From positions 930,001-994,000 of the forward strand of contig RBKR01000020.1 in the NCBI GenBank assembly GCA_004835665.1: 64,000 bases of DNA. Direction: 5' to 3'. Shown here one piece after another: positions 1-10,619 of the stretch. Each line of letters begins with the position of its first letter. The first letter of the stretch is position 1. The DNA is from Phoma sp. XZ068 (lineage: Eukaryota > Ascomycota > Dothideomycetes > Pleosporales > Didymellaceae). The translations under genes were made by a program, and so were the position numbers. The notes below the pieces were generated by a model. That model was not told the DNA's origin and ran no database searches. It saw nothing but the letters and a program-made list of their open reading frames with translations.

Positions 1-244
1 CATGTTGGCGGTTGTACCAGTTGAGGTAGGTGACAGAAACGGCGTAGACGGCGGCAATCGTCAAGGGGACCTTGGGGTCGAGCGCACCCTCAAAAATGTC
101 CTGGGGAATCTGGAACGGGTTCGCGAGAGTCGGTTCGCCGCTGTAGGGGTTCGTGATGGGCGGTGGCGCAGCATCTGGGGGGAACTTCAGGACAGTCCAT
201 GAAGGGACCTCCCCAGGAAAAAGAGATGGGCCTGCGCCAGACAT
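1..244 (-). CDS. Probable ELO-family fatty acid elongase, N-terminal part (cut by window start)
   Basis: An ATG at 244 opens a frame that stays open to base 1, giving 81 residues without a stop. The start reads MSGAGPSLFPGEVPSW. A proline-rich stretch follows, and then a hydrophobic segment beginning KVPLTIAAVYAVSV and ending LNWYNRQH. A short soluble N-terminus followed by a K/R-V-P-[IL]-T-I-A first membrane helix is what I know from fungal ELO (GNS1/SUR4) elongases, the ER condensing enzymes that extend acyl-CoA with malonyl-CoA. The diagnostic HxxHH box would lie beyond the left edge, so the family call rests on this N-terminus only and could be wrong. The product is certainly a membrane protein. 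Confidence 0.5.
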   Translation of the reverse strand, partial: MSGAGPSLFPGEVPSWTVLKFPPDAAPPPITNPYSGEPTLANPFQIPQDIFEGALDPKVPLTIAAVYAVSVTYLNWYNRQH

Positions 245-1215
245 GATGACGTCGCTGGCTGCTGCTCAATTGGTTGAGGGACTGTGGGCGTGGTCAGATG
301 GAATGCGCCGGGTGCGATGGCAATGCGACGCGTACAGATAGCGGTGCGAGACTGCTGTTGAAATGCTGCGCTGCAGTAGAGCTCTTGCGGTGACGTCGTT
401 GGCACTAAAGACAACGCGCACGGGGACAAAGAATGGTGAAGGAGATGTCGTAGTGGGAGTTTTTGCTGCCCTCGAGTGCTACCAATGGCTAGCCGTTGAC
501 GCTAGAGTCGAATCGCTGCGACTGGGCCCAACAGGATTCCGAGAAGCTGGACGCTCTTCGTTGCTGCCACACGACGTATACGGTTTTCGTGTTTGTTGGT
601 ACGCGTGCGCGCTTGCCCGTCTTCAAGTCACTCAGGACAGCAAACAGCGGGTGCACGCAGATATACCCAAAGCTCGGGAGCACGAACACTAGGACCCTGC
701 AAGAATGCGGCACTCGTCGTTCGGACTTGTGGCTGGAAACAGCAGGCGAGGGCTGTTGGCAAACGTCTTGGTGATGGAATTTCCTCTTGTACGGCAGGCT
801 AGCGGTGCGACAACAAATTCCAGCGAATCGTAGCCATGACATCAACCGAGGCAGCCCAGGCCCAGACGCACGATCTACGGACCCGACAGCGTGCCTTTTT
901 GCAAAGTGCGCCTATTAACAGTGTGGGTGCCAATGCTTTGCCAAACAGAGTACCAGCCTCGCAAGGCTAGCAGAATTGGGCAATCTTCTGGAGATATCTA
1001 CATGTTGAAGTCGTGAGCCCCAATGCCACCGATCCGCCCGAACGAGCCGTGGAGATTTTTTGACCGGGATGTGTACCCTGAACGCACAGGCTCCCACTCA
1101 ACGTACTTTGTGCACAACATCACGGATGAGCAGCCCCAAACATATACGCCGCACACGCTCCAGGAGAAGTCTATATCAGTGGTATTGACAGGTCTATGGT
1201 AAATGGGTTAACAAA
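245..1215. other. Intergenic, no gene seen
   Basis: This stretch lies between the ELO-like start (245 side) and the 3' end of the proline-rich gene. Short frames occur on both strands, but none has recognisable residues or splice structure. It should hold the promoter of the ELO-like gene and the 3' UTR of its neighbour. Confidence 0.5.
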
Positions 1216-2465
1216 TCAGAACTTGGGTTTGCTGCTCAATGGAATCGGCGGTGGTTCTCCGGTATTGCTAGAAGTCAAGGCTGGCTTCTTAGCTGGTGGC
1301 GGCGGTGGAGGCTTCTTCCCTACACCCCCTGGAGCTGGTGATTGCAGTGCCTCGGGTGTGGTTGACCCCCCTGCAAAGCTGTTTACTTTGCCTGCAATGC
1401 CGTACTTCTGATTGAGCCCGCTTGCTGCCCGCCACCCAGATGCTGCCTGTTCCCCATGCCGTTGTTGGAAGTTGTTGGCTGTAGACGCTGCACTCTTCAG
1501 GTCCGAGCCGGACACCTTGGACGGATCGTTGCGGAGACTGCTTGCTGTCCTAAGCGCTGCTTGCTTATCCGCCCAGGATGTCCCGGTGCTAGGTGCTGAC
1601 TCTGCTGTAGAAGGTGTTGTCATTTTGGCGAATCTGTTCTGCAGTTCGTTCAATTGTGGGCCGTTGCTTGCTGTGGCGGGCGGAGAGGTTGGCGGCGCTG
1701 CACTCGAGTTTGAGCCTCGACTGGCGGGAGGAGGAGGTGCCATCGTGCGCTGGCGAGGGGGCACAGGCGGAGAAGCCTGGCGGCCAATATCTAGTCCTGG
1801 CACCGATACACCGGCCTGACCCAGACGGCCCATGGCTCCCTGGTTGATGGTATGGGCTGCTGGCTGCTGTATGGCTTCTCCGTACGATGGAGGAGCAGGC
1901 GGTGTGTATTCGTCGACATTCTCTGTCTGGCGGGGAGGGAGTCTCGGTGGTAGGCCAGGCGGCTTCGCTCTCGAGGCCGGTACTGGAGGAGGGGTGGCAG
2001 CGTTTGGTCTGAACGCTGGCGGCTTGGGCAAGTGCGCAGTGCTGAGCCCTGTTGTGTCTGTTCTATACGGCCCTTGCGGTACGACCTCCTGTTCTGCTCT
2101 TTCCTGTGCCTCTTCCCTCTCCTGCAAGCGCTGTCTTGCCGAGCCTGGCGGTACCGCGCCATGTCCACCGGAGACGGGGGATGCTCCGGGGATGCGTTTC
2201 GGTGGAGGCGCAAAGGACGAGGGGTCTTTTAACGTCGATAGAGGTGCAGACTGGTGTTCGCGAGCAGCTGCGGCATGGCTGTCTTTGCCCTGTGCCTTGC
2301 CTACCCATCCTTTCTGCAGCAGTCAGAGCTGGGGCCGCGATGAATATGAGAGGCTGGACGAACCACTTGACCGAGCTTTGAGTCGCTTGCGGTACCCGAG
2401 CCGCTCGCCTTGTTCTTCTCCGGGTGCCAGCCATTCTTTGCGAGGTTCTTGAAGCGATCAGCCAT
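1216..2465 (-). CDS. Proline-rich SH3-ligand-type protein, 398 aa
   Basis: Two coding exons: 2465-2367 and 2313-1216. The 53-nt intron has a weak GTGGTT donor, a CTGAC branch site and a CTGCAG acceptor. The ATG at 2465 gives MADRFKNLAKNGWHPEK; extending the long downstream frame upstream through the acceptor keeps phase. The protein is disordered, with many PPxP stretches (PPPVPASR, PPRLPPR, PPVPPRQR, KKPPPPPPAKK) and one PPSY motif. A conserved-looking central part contains NQGAMGRLGQAGVSVPG, and a second contains ASTANNFQQRHGEQ and LNQKYGIAG. This architecture suits an adaptor that binds SH3 proteins at cortical actin or endocytic sites. I think of the AIM3-like group, but that is a loose resemblance and the function is inference. 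Confidence 0.75.
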
Positions 2466-3839
2466 ATTGGCGCTGATGTGTTAGGTTTATCATTATGCAT
2501 GCGTGGATGCTGCCACCGATAGCGTGCCGCGGCCCGATGACGATTGCCAAGAGTTCGGATTCAGCTGTCACTGCACGGGGAGAGCCAACCATGCCGGGCA
2601 GCTCTACGTTGGCAACTGTCTCAGGCTCAGCTCTTGGGAGTGAAAGCCGGTCTATGGAAGTCCCATAACCTGTTAGTGTTTGCTGCAAGTGCATTGCCAT
2701 GTGGAAACACCTTCTGGGCGCCAATGCCCTTCGAACAGCACCAGAATAGATATACCGCTGACCGCTTACCTACCGTACAGGATTATGTTATTGGCAGCCA
2801 CAACCTCACGTAGAGTCCTTACAGGCTTACACATTAGTACCGGCGTAACGGCTACTACGCCTACCGATGAAAGGTACGCTGTGTTTCAGGTTCAGAATGC
2901 GGTGTGCTTATTGGTGTTGAGTGATATCATAGCCTCCCGCGGCAGTGATCAGGTCAAGTAGCTGCAGGCTCCAAGGCATAATAAGCCCGTACCGAAAAAG
3001 CAGCGGAAGCCCTCTCGCGCCGTGAGAAATGATCTGCAAACCCGCCAGGTTGGCATGCATACTATTGTTTCGTTTCTGCGAGTACAGCTAAACGCCGTGG
3101 GACAGTCGTGAAGAATTGGGACAGTTAGAGAGAACTACGAGAAATATCTACCGGAAATACGAACGTTCACTCGATACAAAGACCGTTCATTGACGGTACG
3201 AACGTGGATCGACAAGTCACGCCAAATATAGTGCCATTTGAGCAGGAGGGGTCGCTTGCTGTTTCCCAAATCATGGGTGCGGAGGCTGTGCCCGAACTTC
3301 ACCAGCCATTAGCCAACCAGCCTCAACCGGTGTGATTCGGAGGTAAGCCAATTGGCATGTCAGCGTGCGGCATCTGCTGCCAGTGTACCGGATATGTCTG
3401 CGCCTCTTCAGCTCCTTGAAAGGGCTGCCCTCCCGCATTTCTGCGTTGTTATCAGGATTGCACGTTCATCGTGCACTGCTGTCTTGTCCGTCATCTTGTG
3501 CTCACTCCCGCTTGTTAAAGGATTCACTGCGTCTGCGTTAGTTCTCGCGTCATCGACTGCTGTATTCTTGTAATCTTAGTACCAAAAGGGTGGTATGTAA
3601 ACTCCGTGAGCCGGCCCCGCATGCGCCATAACTGGACGATCAGCAACGCAGTCAAGCCTCCCTTCGGTGAAAGGTCAACTGCAGGCATTACCGATACTTT
3701 CGAGGACAAAGAAACCTATCAGGAGGTCGTGCGCCCCTCCATCTCAGCCTAAGTTCTGACGCTGAACTGCGCATCCCTCTCATACAAGGACGCCTCTCGT
3801 CAGCGCATCTCTGCTCGGGTTGAATGAAACCAAGCCCCA
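2466..3839. other. Intergenic between divergent genes, no gene seen
   Basis: About 1.4 kb separates the proline-rich gene (-) from the membrane-protein gene (+). No frame shows domain-like composition. A nine-base word, TACGAACGT, occurs twice at 3158-3166 and 3197-3205. It might be a regulatory site, but nothing else supports this. Confidence 0.4.
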
Positions 3840-5009
3840 ATGGCTTATCGTCGGATTGGACGGGATGACGACCACTCCCCATCAAAGTGGCCGACCAATA
3901 CAGATGATGAGGACGAGAGTCCCGAGACGTCCTCCTCCGTGAGCAAACAACTTTTACAAACGCCTACCACCGGTTTCCAGCCTACTGCGATAACCCCATA
4001 TCTACCCACCCCGACCAAGGACTACCCTTCTAAGATGTCTGGTCGGCCAGACAAACCATGGCCATCGGATATTCCGGATCTTGATGAGCGTCCAAGTGGG
4101 AGCGGGCCGCCTCCACATTGGCCTCCGAACGACGATTCTACAACTCGTGGCTATCCTTGGAGCTCCTCTACATTGAGGACAGCTTATTGGGATCACCTTC
4201 AGTCCTCCACCGCATCAACAACACCAACACTGGTGCGAACTGATGAGTCATCATCCTCTACGCCTACAGACGATGACTTTCTTAATCTGCACGACCATGG
4301 AGCAGACAACGGTCCTAACCGGACGCCCATGTACGCTGCTGCTGGCGTCACGCCCGTGGTGGTCATTGTCATAGGGTTTCTCGTGTTTTTCTGTCTTCGC
4401 AAACGGAGACGGCAAAGGGAAGCTGCTGCTGTGCATGGGCATATCGAAGAGATGAAGATGCAACCAAAGCCTGTCGTGTTGCCCTACATAGCACCCATAA
4501 CACCTCCGTCTCCCCCGCCAGCGGTATTGCCACAGTATTCTCCGTCAACGCCTTCATCGAGCCACCCTCCCACTGCAAGCTCGTCACAGCCTGTGATACT
4601 AGGACCCATTGCTTCTGGCAACAACAGTGCATACCTAACTGGCATGGACACGTCCGACCTTGTATCTATGACTTCGGCAGGCAATATCAGCAGATCAGGC
4701 ACTGTAGTAGACCGAGATCCCTTCGCAGATGGCAGAAGCCTGGAAGAAGCACCGCCACCGTATCGACCGAGCAGTCTTCCTCCGGCAAGCCTCGCATCCA
4801 CCTCTCGCCATAGCAGCGTTCGAATGGCTGCACCTCCACAGATGACTTCGCGAACACATCTCATCGAGCGTTCGCCTTTCGACGACCCAGATGATGATGA
4901 CGTGTCGGAGGTCTCAGGGCCTGCCATGGGGAGGAGTACGGGTGCAATGTCTGATGTTTCTGATCTTTCATATCAAGTCGACCCTGTAATCGGCAGGTCT
5001 CCGTTCTAA
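3840..5009 (+). CDS. Single-pass membrane protein with Ser/Pro-rich ectodomain and PPxY tail, 389 aa
   Basis: One uninterrupted frame from an ATG at 3840. Residues 1-160 are hydrophilic and rich in Ser, Thr, Pro and Asp. A single hydrophobic helix follows at about 166-187 (TPVVVIVIGFLVFFC), then the stop-transfer cluster LRKRRRQRE. The C-terminal half is disordered, with PPSPPP tracts, a PPPY motif (EAPPPYRP) and two copies of R-S-P-F. This layout resembles fungal plasma-membrane sensor-like proteins. A PPxY in the cytosolic tail is a known docking site for Rsp5-type ubiquitin ligases. There is no N-terminal signal peptide, so the helix must act as signal anchor, or an upstream exon is missing. 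Function unknown. Confidence 0.75.
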   Translation: MAYRRIGRDDDHSPSKWPTNTDDEDESPETSSSVSKQLLQTPTTGFQPTAITPYLPTPTKDYPSKMSGRPDKPWPSDIPDLDERPSGSGPPPHWPPNDDSTTRGYPWSSSTLRTAYWDHLQSSTASTTPTLVRTDESSSSTPTDDDFLNLHDHGADNGPNRTPMYAAAGVTPVVVIVIGFLVFFCLRKRRRQREAAAVHGHIEEMKMQPKPVVLPYIAPITPPSPPPAVLPQYSPSTPSSSHPPTASSSQPVILGPIASGNNSAYLTGMDTSDLVSMTSAGNISRSGTVVDRDPFADGRSLEEAPPPYRPSSLPPASLASTSRHSSVRMAAPPQMTSRTHLIERSPFDDPDDDDVSEVSGPAMGRSTGAMSDVSDLSYQVDPVIGRSPF

Positions 5010-7443
5010 CGAGAGTTACGATGAATATCATTTTCTTGTCTCAATGTATATAATCAAGGACAGTTTGCCTCTCCATGTAAACTGATATTACTGCGTCCCA
5101 ACGAAAGCATGCGTGTCGGCATTGAAACGCTGGTCTGATGGGAAAACGGCACCCGGCCGGTGCGAATGATGCGATTATTTCCAGCTACCTAGTCCAAATA
5201 TGATATCATGACGAAATGGGGCGTTCTGGCTCCGAGGACCGCATACTCGGCTCGGCTGACACCACAAAAAGTACAGCGTGTCGACAAGACAGGGCATCAT
5301 TGTTATCAACCCTTCGCGAGTATCTCTTTTGATGAATCGTGGACTAAGAAGGGCACCCTGGACACATCTGCCGTGGTACCACACATGATGTGCCCGCATG
5401 GTAGCATCGCCTCCACCACTATGAAATGACAATGGCCACTCTAGTATCAAGGGAGAGGGTGTACCTTGCATAGGAGATAGCGACATCTATCCGGCGACGC
5501 TAGGGTACCAAAAGTAGGACCATCTCACATGCCATGCCAGGGATGATTTCGACAAGCCCTGAGCCGATCCCGCCATTGTCTCACAAACTCCACCTGTGCA
5601 CCGTTGTGCCAGCAACCACATAGAGTATTGTTTGATAGTGTTTGGGTATCAATTAGGTATCGTGAAAGTGCTCGTGTGTTTTTGTATCATGACGAAGTCG
5701 TCTTGTAGATCTGCGATCATATGGGGCATAGGCTCGAATACGAGAACACGTGCAGTTAGGGGGCCGAAGGTTAATCTTGAATTGAGCTCAAATTGGCACG
5801 ACTACAGTAGGGCATTTCGCCGATGGGGAAATCATGCACGCGGCAATTGGTTCCCAGGATGTACATTTTCCAGGAACAGGACAAGGCGGATTCGCCTGGT
5901 GGGCGCTCAAAAGGCATGGTGTCGTATCATAAAGCATACGACCGTCCAGGTCCAACGCTGCTTATGGGACCAGCTCGAACCTGGTGCTTGGCAGGGTGCA
6001 CGCCCTTCGGTAGCTCCTATTCGCTGCATCCCCAACATTTACGAGGTCCGGCGGCCGGCTCAGGAGCGCAGCTCAGGAGTTTGCGGGCGAGATGGGCTGC
6101 AGAGCAGCTTGACTGGTTCACGTTGTTCTGGCAGCGAGCGTCCAAATCGTGCTCTCCCAGGTTCTACCTAGCGCGGATGCAAATCTGGGCGGACCTCAGC
6201 GCGACCTGTCGAACCCAGCAATCCGTCGTTCCGCCACGCATCTTCTCAGCCATCATGTTCCGTGCCGCCTGCGCTCTAGCACAGCGTGGTACCTTTGGCG
6301 CAGCCTCCTAGCTCTCATTCGCTCTATTGGTCCGCATTTGTTGGCGGAAAGCCGTCGCTCGCATGCTCATCAGTCTGGCGTGAATTGGCATCAGACCTTC
6401 CATGTCTCCCTGCCAATACTACCAATGATGAGCACTCCCTCGCTATATCCCGACGAGCATGCCTACTGCCCGTTGCGGCTCAGTTCCTAATTGTCTGCTG
6501 CCCGCACTGTAGGGCTCAGGAGTCGCATTCCTGCGTTGCTGCTCGTTGCTCCGGGCCACGATCGGTACAATTCATCATTATTCAATCTTTGTCCCCCAAA
6601 TTGCAGCCATTCTTCTGCAGCTTCACCTCGGCCCCACTGCTGCTTCGCCTATTAGCATTTGCAAGAAAACCTCGCCGTCATTCCTCGCCAACGTTGTCCG
6701 AGCTTGCAACGTTTCCGGCCTGCAGACCTCTCTTCTGCCCTGAACTGCCGTGACGCCCCCCAGAGGTACCTGCATCTACGGTAGCACAGCACTGACACCT
6801 CCCTGATCCAGCCTGGGTAAGGGTCACTCAAGGTATCACAGCTTCAACGCTCCATCCTGCCTGCGTCGGCACCAGATTACCACCAGGCTGCGAGAAATTT
6901 TGCCAGAGCATCGCTGTCTTCAACACCGCCGACCCCTCGAACTCGCCGAACCTCGTCTCCGTCGACCGTCGTATACAGTAGCTACATGGTCTTGTAAGGC
7001 AGGAACACTGTGTCACTGGGACTGCTATGAGTCTCGATCAGCATATGTTTGGGTACGGACCTCTCTTTCCTCGGTTCGAGCTCTCATGTGGCCCCCACTC
7101 TGTCGAGAATACGGGTCGTCATCCTGACACTACCGGGTCGGTGCCACAAGATCACTCATGATGTACTCAAGAGCCGTTGATGCCTGCTCTGCCTGCTGGC
7201 ATTGTGAGATTTGCCATGCTACCACCCCAATCGTGGTTTGGTCTATGCCGAGGGGCAGGCAGCACCCGCGCTAGGAAGTCATCTAGAGCTCTAGGGCATC
7301 GACCCCCTCATGTCTGCATTCCAGCAAAACTTGCCTCTCCGTCTTTGCGATGTTCATTTTCAGTCTTGATACTTTTTGCCCAAGATTATATTTCTCAAAC
7401 ATTTACCCGGCTCGTTTCACAATTTACAATGTTTCAGCGCTAA
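5010..7443. other. Long intergenic and leader region upstream of the PHD gene
   Basis: About 2.4 kb with many short overlapping frames on the + strand that look non-coding (Cys/Trp/Arg-rich, no low-complexity or domain patterns). From about 6200 the + strand becomes pyrimidine-rich (repeated CCTC, CTTCC, TTGTCC), as in fungal promoters and long 5' leaders. The spliced start of the PHD-finger gene may lie here. Confidence 0.4.
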
Positions 7444-7509
7444 CGTGGGTCGTGTGCTAGATCGACGGATTGGCACCTCCTTCCCAGCCCTTCCTCCACA
7501 CCCAAGTCG

Positions 7510-9763
7510 GTGTCGTTTCCCGACTCCACTCCACTCAAGACGCCAAAGACGGAGGGGGCTGCGCATCAGACCCATTTCCTCGACGCCTGGGCAACACCTC
7601 GAGTCAATGGGCAGCACACCCCAGCACAGACACCCTCATACTTGCTGTCGACGCCGAACGAACGACCATCAAGCTCCTATAGCTTGAAGGTTCGCACGCC
7701 TGAGGACCCAGAGTTCCATGTCAACCATTTCGCTCCGGCCAACCTTCCCCTGCCGCCTGTCGAACCTCAACGGAGACTGTCGTCATCGCCGGATCCGAAC
7801 TCATTGAGGAGGGTTGGACTAAGCCAAGAAGGTCAACGGCCTCGGTCCGGTCCTGTCCAGATGGATTTCTCGCAGATGCAGACGCCGCCACCAACAAGAG
7901 ATGCTACATCGAGAAGGAACTTGCAGCAGAGTGCTGGCAATCAGAATGCAACTCCGGCCACAGTAATACGAAGGACACCCCTTCACCAAGTACCGACATC
8001 CGATGGCATGTTCAACCAAAATATGTTTGGATATGCAGATGGCGTACCATTCTCGCCCAGCATGATGCCATTTGCCAACGCTGGACCCATGTCAGCACCG
8101 CCAATGCCCCAACAGAGGCTGTTCTGGGACTCGAATGACACCAGCCAGATGGAAGTCGATATGCCCTCGGCGTTGGACCCGTTCGGACCTACGCCTAACA
8201 AGCTACATGGCAACCTGGGCTGGCAAACTTTCCACACGCCTGTTGTTGAGCAGATGCAAGCTCAGTTCCGGCCAATGCAAAACATGTCCACCGCTGGGCC
8301 TATGTCGTCCTTTAGCGCGAGCACAACAGGAGAGGGTCAGAACTCGCGACCAAGCTCGTTCGTCTCCACAACTACCGGCGTCGATCCAAGCATGCTTTTT
8401 AGCTTCACAAGTCCGGATGACATGACCGCCTCCTTCGGCAGCATACCTCAGCAAGCCGCCTTCAAGCCAAACAGGCAGCCATATGAGACTCAGATGCTAG
8501 ACTCAAGACGCGAGAAGGAGAAGGCAAAGAAGCCAAGGAGTCTGCACTCCCGTAGCAACACTAACTCGTCTTCTGGCTCCGTTGAAGACAGCAGACCTAC
8601 CTTACAGCGTAGCAATACCGATAGCGGCTTCCGAAGGACTCGGCCAGTAGTCTCGGAGCGACGGTCCTCCGCAGACACCAGTGCAGCCAGCCATATTCCA
8701 CGCCGCTCATCACCGCTGAAACGTGCGAACAGTGGTGCCCTGAAAGCCATTCCCGAGGTTATTCGAAGACCTCGCACACGCCTGATCATTGATGAGACTG
8801 GCCGAGCTCGCACAGAGACTGTCCCGGCTGACGAGGAAGAGGTCACGCCCAGAAATCTGCGAAGAGTTTCTCAGACCTCCCTGAAAAACCAATACCCAGC
8901 GTTGTGGGAGGAGGGTGACACTGAATCAGACTCGGACGAGCCGCAACCTACCTTGAGCCGTAACACCTCATTCAGTATACCACAGCAGCAGCGCCGTGCA
9001 TCGAAGCATGCTAGGACAGAAAGCAGCGAGCTGTCAAGGAGCAGCTCTTTAAAGATCGCCCGACCTGCCTCAAGGACCACTTCAAGAACCTCTTCTGGCG
9101 CCTTTGATAAGGCGTCGTTTGACTCCGTGAGGACTGTAAAGGCGTCCAGCCAGAACGCTTCACGTAGACTTAGTTTAGCGGACGTCCCTACGACCTCGTC
9201 ATTCAGTAGCCAGACGAGCAGTCACAACATAGTACCTGATTCACCAGGTGATGCTTTGGGCGCCTTGAAGAAATTGGTTGGTAGTCGGCAGGAAAGAATT
9301 GGTAAGCTCTGTGTATGGCAGACAATTGTACGCGACGCTGACATTGATAGAACGAGCCTCGCACAACACTTTGCAAGCACACAACCAACGCTGGGCGCAA
9401 GCCTCTGCCGACTTCGCTAACGCCTCCACGCCCCACGGTCGCCACGACCCTTTTACCAACATATTCAGCGGCTCTCCCAGTACAGAAGGACTCGCGACAC
9501 CTTCAACGGACCGCAGCAGCCTCTCAACCGATACGACAAGATGCGTTTGCCACGGCACAGATGATAGTCAACCTATGGTGCAGTGTGAAAGCTGCAGCAA
9601 ATGGTTGCATATGGGCTGCCTTGGGTTGAAACCAAGTACCCTCCCTCCCGTCTATGTCTGTGTCTTCTGCACAGGCCAGACACCTCTTGCAAGAGGTGGA
9701 CGCGTTAGAGGTCCTGCCCCTTACGACTCGCCGCTGACCCACAAGTCGCTCTTCCGCCGGTAA
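7510..9763 (+). CDS. PHD-finger protein with long disordered N-terminus, about 734 aa or more
   Basis: Exon 7510-9301, intron 9302-9350 (GTAAGC donor, GCTGAC branch, TAG acceptor), exon 9351-9763. The first ~640 residues are Ser/Pro/Arg-rich with motifs such as STPLKTPKTEG and FLDAWATPR. The end carries a C4HC3 PHD finger: CVC, CESC, HMGC and CVFC, with the expected Trp in SKWLHMGC. PHD fingers read histone H3 tails, so a nuclear chromatin role is likely. The frame has no ATG near its beginning: it is open back to 7444 and the first usable codon is GTG at 7510. The true start is therefore probably on an upstream exon not identified here, and 7510 is a conservative boundary. The next in-frame ATG is at 7861. 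Confidence 0.8.
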
Positions 9764-10619
9764 ATCCAGCGCAAACACCACTCCCATTCCTTCATACATG
9801 TGCTTCCCCCCAGCAAGCACGAACACCCTACTAAGGACGATCCCCACTTCAAAACCCAGACCTGAAGACCAAACAGCACAACATCATGAATATTTCGCGA
9901 TATGCATACCCGGAGTTTTACGGCATTTCTGTTACCCACGCATTCTGCATACACCGTAATCAACCACCCCTGAGCAGCAAAGCATTGAAGATCGACTATC
10001 AGCATTATGCATTACATTATCTCGCATGTCGATTGTCAGGCGTTACCCCAACCCCAACCTCAACCCAGCCCCCAAGGTCGTATTCTCCGGTCTTCGCACA
10101 CTGTACCCTTCTTGCTCCGCCGGTCGGAGCACTCTTAATGGATATTTCGAGCTTCACTTCGTTTCTTGAAGTCCTCTAGGCATTCACACCAATATGGTAA
10201 CTTCGGCCTTCCTTCCCAGCAGGCGATGATGGATGAAAATCATGGCTTGACGAACTCCTTTCACGTTTTCCACGACATTGTATGGGGAGAAGAAGAAGAC
10301 TAAATTGACGGATGTACATGAAAAACAGGACGGTAGTAGCCTGGATGTTGTTGTACATACATATGTTGCATGCCCTAATTCACAGACAATTCGATTCATA
10401 TGCTTTCTTCCCACGTTCACGACCACATTTCGTTTGACACCAGCAGCTTATAATAGCAATGCAGCTTTCAACATGGGTGCAATGCAAAAGTGGCCGCGCA
10501 AGATTCAGGGTCCTCGGTGGCATGAGATCTCGTGCGCATGGTCGCATCATCGAACTTTAACTCTGGATACGCTTCAACTTAACATATGACAACTCTGTGT
10601 TCTATGATCATACCTGACA
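9764..10619. other. Intergenic, no gene seen
   Basis: Downstream flank of the PHD gene and promoter of adenosine kinase. No credible frame or RNA gene was found. Confidence 0.4.

Noticed and set aside
5596..6171. 191-codon + strand frame upstream of the PHD gene
   Set aside because: Composition is erratic (high Arg, Cys, Trp), with no domain, no splice support and several overlapping frames on the same strand.
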